Assembly (NCBI RefSeq): GCF_000372745.1
Contig: NZ_KB889665.1
Location: 61,433 to 125,432, forward strand
Source: Embleya scabrispora DSM 41855
Lineage (GTDB): Bacteria; Actinomycetota; Actinomycetes; Streptomycetales; Streptomycetaceae
DNA length: 64,000 nt
Reading direction: 5' to 3'
Shown here: piece after piece, positions 63,016-64,000 of the stretch
Position numbering within the stretch: position 1 is the stretch's first letter
Layout: every line of letters begins with the position of its first letter
The notes under the pieces: generated by a model
Seen by the model: the letters and a program-made list of their open reading frames with translations, nothing else
Told to the model about the DNA's origin: nothing
The model's database searches: none
Position numbers and translations under genes: made by a program

Positions 63016-63167
63016 GACGTCTCTCCTTCTTCGGGGCCGAGGATGGCCGTGGCCACGGCGGGGGCGGGCTCACCCCGGGCCCGCCGGGCCGAAACGCGCG
63101 CCTACGGTAAGGGAGGCTGTCCAATTTCGCCATGACGCCGTCGTGTGACGAACTGCATCCGGCAGGG

Positions 63168-63629
63168 TCAGCGGTTCCGGTACGCCGACACGTCCTCGGT
63201 ACTCAGCCGCGCCCGCGCCATCCGGCTCGCGGCGACCGTCGACTCCGGGACCAGGATCAGCCCGAGTTCCGCGCGTGCCGCCCTCGTCGGCAGCGCCGCC
63301 TCGACCTCGACGGCGGGATACCCGAACACGTCGACGTCCCGCCAGGCGACCGGCTCCGTTTCGGTGCCGGGCTCCCGTTCGAAGGCGATCGTGCGGCACC
63401 CGTGCTCGGAGCCGGTCACGTCGATGCGCAGGGTGCCCAATCGGCCGCCGAAGCTCCAGAACTCCCGGTGGTCGTCGTCGGCCGGGCCGGTGCCGGCACA
63501 CGACCAGTAGGCGCGCACGTCCACCACCGTGGACAGCGCCCATTGGGCTTGCCGCTCGCTCATCCCGAAGCGCAGCAGTCCGGCGCCGCGCGGCAACACC
63601 ACGCCCACGCCCGGCAGTAGTTCGAACAT
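63168..63629 (-). CDS. Hypothetical protein (153 residues)
   Basis: A soluble alpha/beta protein beginning MFELLPGVGVVLPRGAGLLRFGMSERQAQWAL. It has a beta-rich middle (FWSFGGRLGTLRIDVTGSEHGCRTIAFERE) and a charged C-terminus. It resembles small streptomycete proteins of unknown role. CGGAG is just upstream of the ATG. Longer upstream frames overlap the divergent promoter region and read as low complexity. Confidence 0.65.
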   Translation of the reverse strand: MFELLPGVGVVLPRGAGLLRFGMSERQAQWALSTVVDVRAYWSCAGTGPADDDHREFWSFGGRLGTLRIDVTGSEHGCRTIAFEREPGTETEPVAWRDVDVFGYPAVEVEAALPTRAARAELGLILVPESTVAASRMARARLSTEDVSAYRNR

Positions 63630-63743
63630 GCTCCGATTGTGCACACGAGGCCCCGGCGGCGGTGATTCGGAATCTGGTTCGATGATCACCTGCCCATGTC
63701 CGCCCCCGCCGGGCCCGCTTCCCGAGCGAAAGGTGATACCGCG

Positions 63744-64000
63744 ATGACCGAGACCCCCACCGACGCGCCGACCGACCCCGAGGCGCTCGACTTCGCCCGA
63801 TCCGTGCTCGCCGCCCAGCCGTTCAGCCGGCTCGTCGGGGCCCGGATCACCGAGTTCGGCGGCGGGCGAGCCACCCTGGAGGTCGACGTCCGTGACGAAC
63901 TCCGGCAACAGAACGGCTACTTGCACGGCGGCGTGCTCGCCTATGCGGCCGACAACGCGATCACCTTCGCGGCCGGCAGCACGCTCGGCTCGGCCGTGCT
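63744..64000 (+). CDS. PaaI-type hotdog thioesterase (3' end outside window)
   Basis: The first 85 residues of an acyl-CoA thioesterase-like protein. The hotdog helix and active-site region are recognisable in LRQQNGYLHGGVLAYAADNAITFAAGS, with the conserved HGG. The ATG has AAAGGTGA eight bases upstream. The gene runs off the window; it is divergent from the 153-residue hypothetical gene. Confidence 0.85.
   Translation, partial: MTETPTDAPTDPEALDFARSVLAAQPFSRLVGARITEFGGGRATLEVDVRDELRQQNGYLHGGVLAYAADNAITFAAGSTLGSAV

Overview
The window is high-GC actinobacterial chromosome and almost certainly comes from the Streptomycetaceae or a close sister lineage. A near-canonical BldD with all four cyclic di-GMP contact residues is present. 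The backbone order rpsD - two small membrane-associated genes - alaS - ruvX - mltG - aroE - prepilin peptidase - aroC - aroK - aroB - aroQ - pepQ - efp - nusB - bldD - pyrR - pyrB - pyrC - membrane gene - carA - carB - pyrK - pyrD - pyrF - mihF - gmk - rpoZ - coaBC - metK is, from memory, the order found in Streptomyces. GTG and TTG starts, 1-4 base stop/start overlaps and GC-rich stem-loops used as terminators are all typical of the group. No tRNA, rRNA, insertion sequence, phage or CRISPR array was seen.

Layout. 1-5 kb: the end of an FtsX-type permease, an alpha/beta hydrolase, a ThrE-like exporter and a DUF2470 protein behind a clear iron box. 5-22 kb: the housekeeping block (translation, shikimate pathway, cell-wall lytic transglycosylase, EF-P, NusB), interrupted at 16.8-18.8 kb by a trypsin-like protease fused to an alpha/beta hydrolase. 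21-29 kb: an accessory segment between nusB and bldD with paired DUF202 membrane proteins, a methyltransferase, a drug-efflux cassette (MarR, MFS pump, divergent TetR) and a sugar-type MFS with a divergent LacI regulator. 29-43 kb: bldD with two BldD-box sequences, then the complete de novo pyrimidine operon led by pyrR with an RNA hairpin just before its ribosome binding site, then mihF, gmk and rpoZ.

43-64 kb: coaBC and metK are separated from rpoZ by an F420-type oxidoreductase and a very large SCO7613-type membrane protein. After metK the order leaves the Streptomyces backbone. This part holds an orphan HslV/proteasome-like Ntn hydrolase whose first residue after Met removal would be Ser, an iodotyrosine-deiodinase-like nitroreductase, a lipoprotein, a DUF5709 protein, an unrecognised 866-residue protein, a CopB-type copper ATPase behind a CsoR-like operator, an APH-fold kinase, a secreted ricin-type lectin, a Gfo/Idh/MocA oxidoreductase and the start of a PaaI-type thioesterase.

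How it works together. The shikimate genes feed aromatic synthesis as a tightly coupled run. The pyr genes convert bicarbonate, glutamine and aspartate to UMP under likely PyrR control. Small regulatory sites tie individual genes to iron (DUF2470), copper (CopB), drugs (TetR and MarR operators) and development (BldD). The most novel candidates are the protease-hydrolase fusion, the Ser-type Ntn hydrolase and the 866-residue protein; none can be assigned a pathway from sequence alone.
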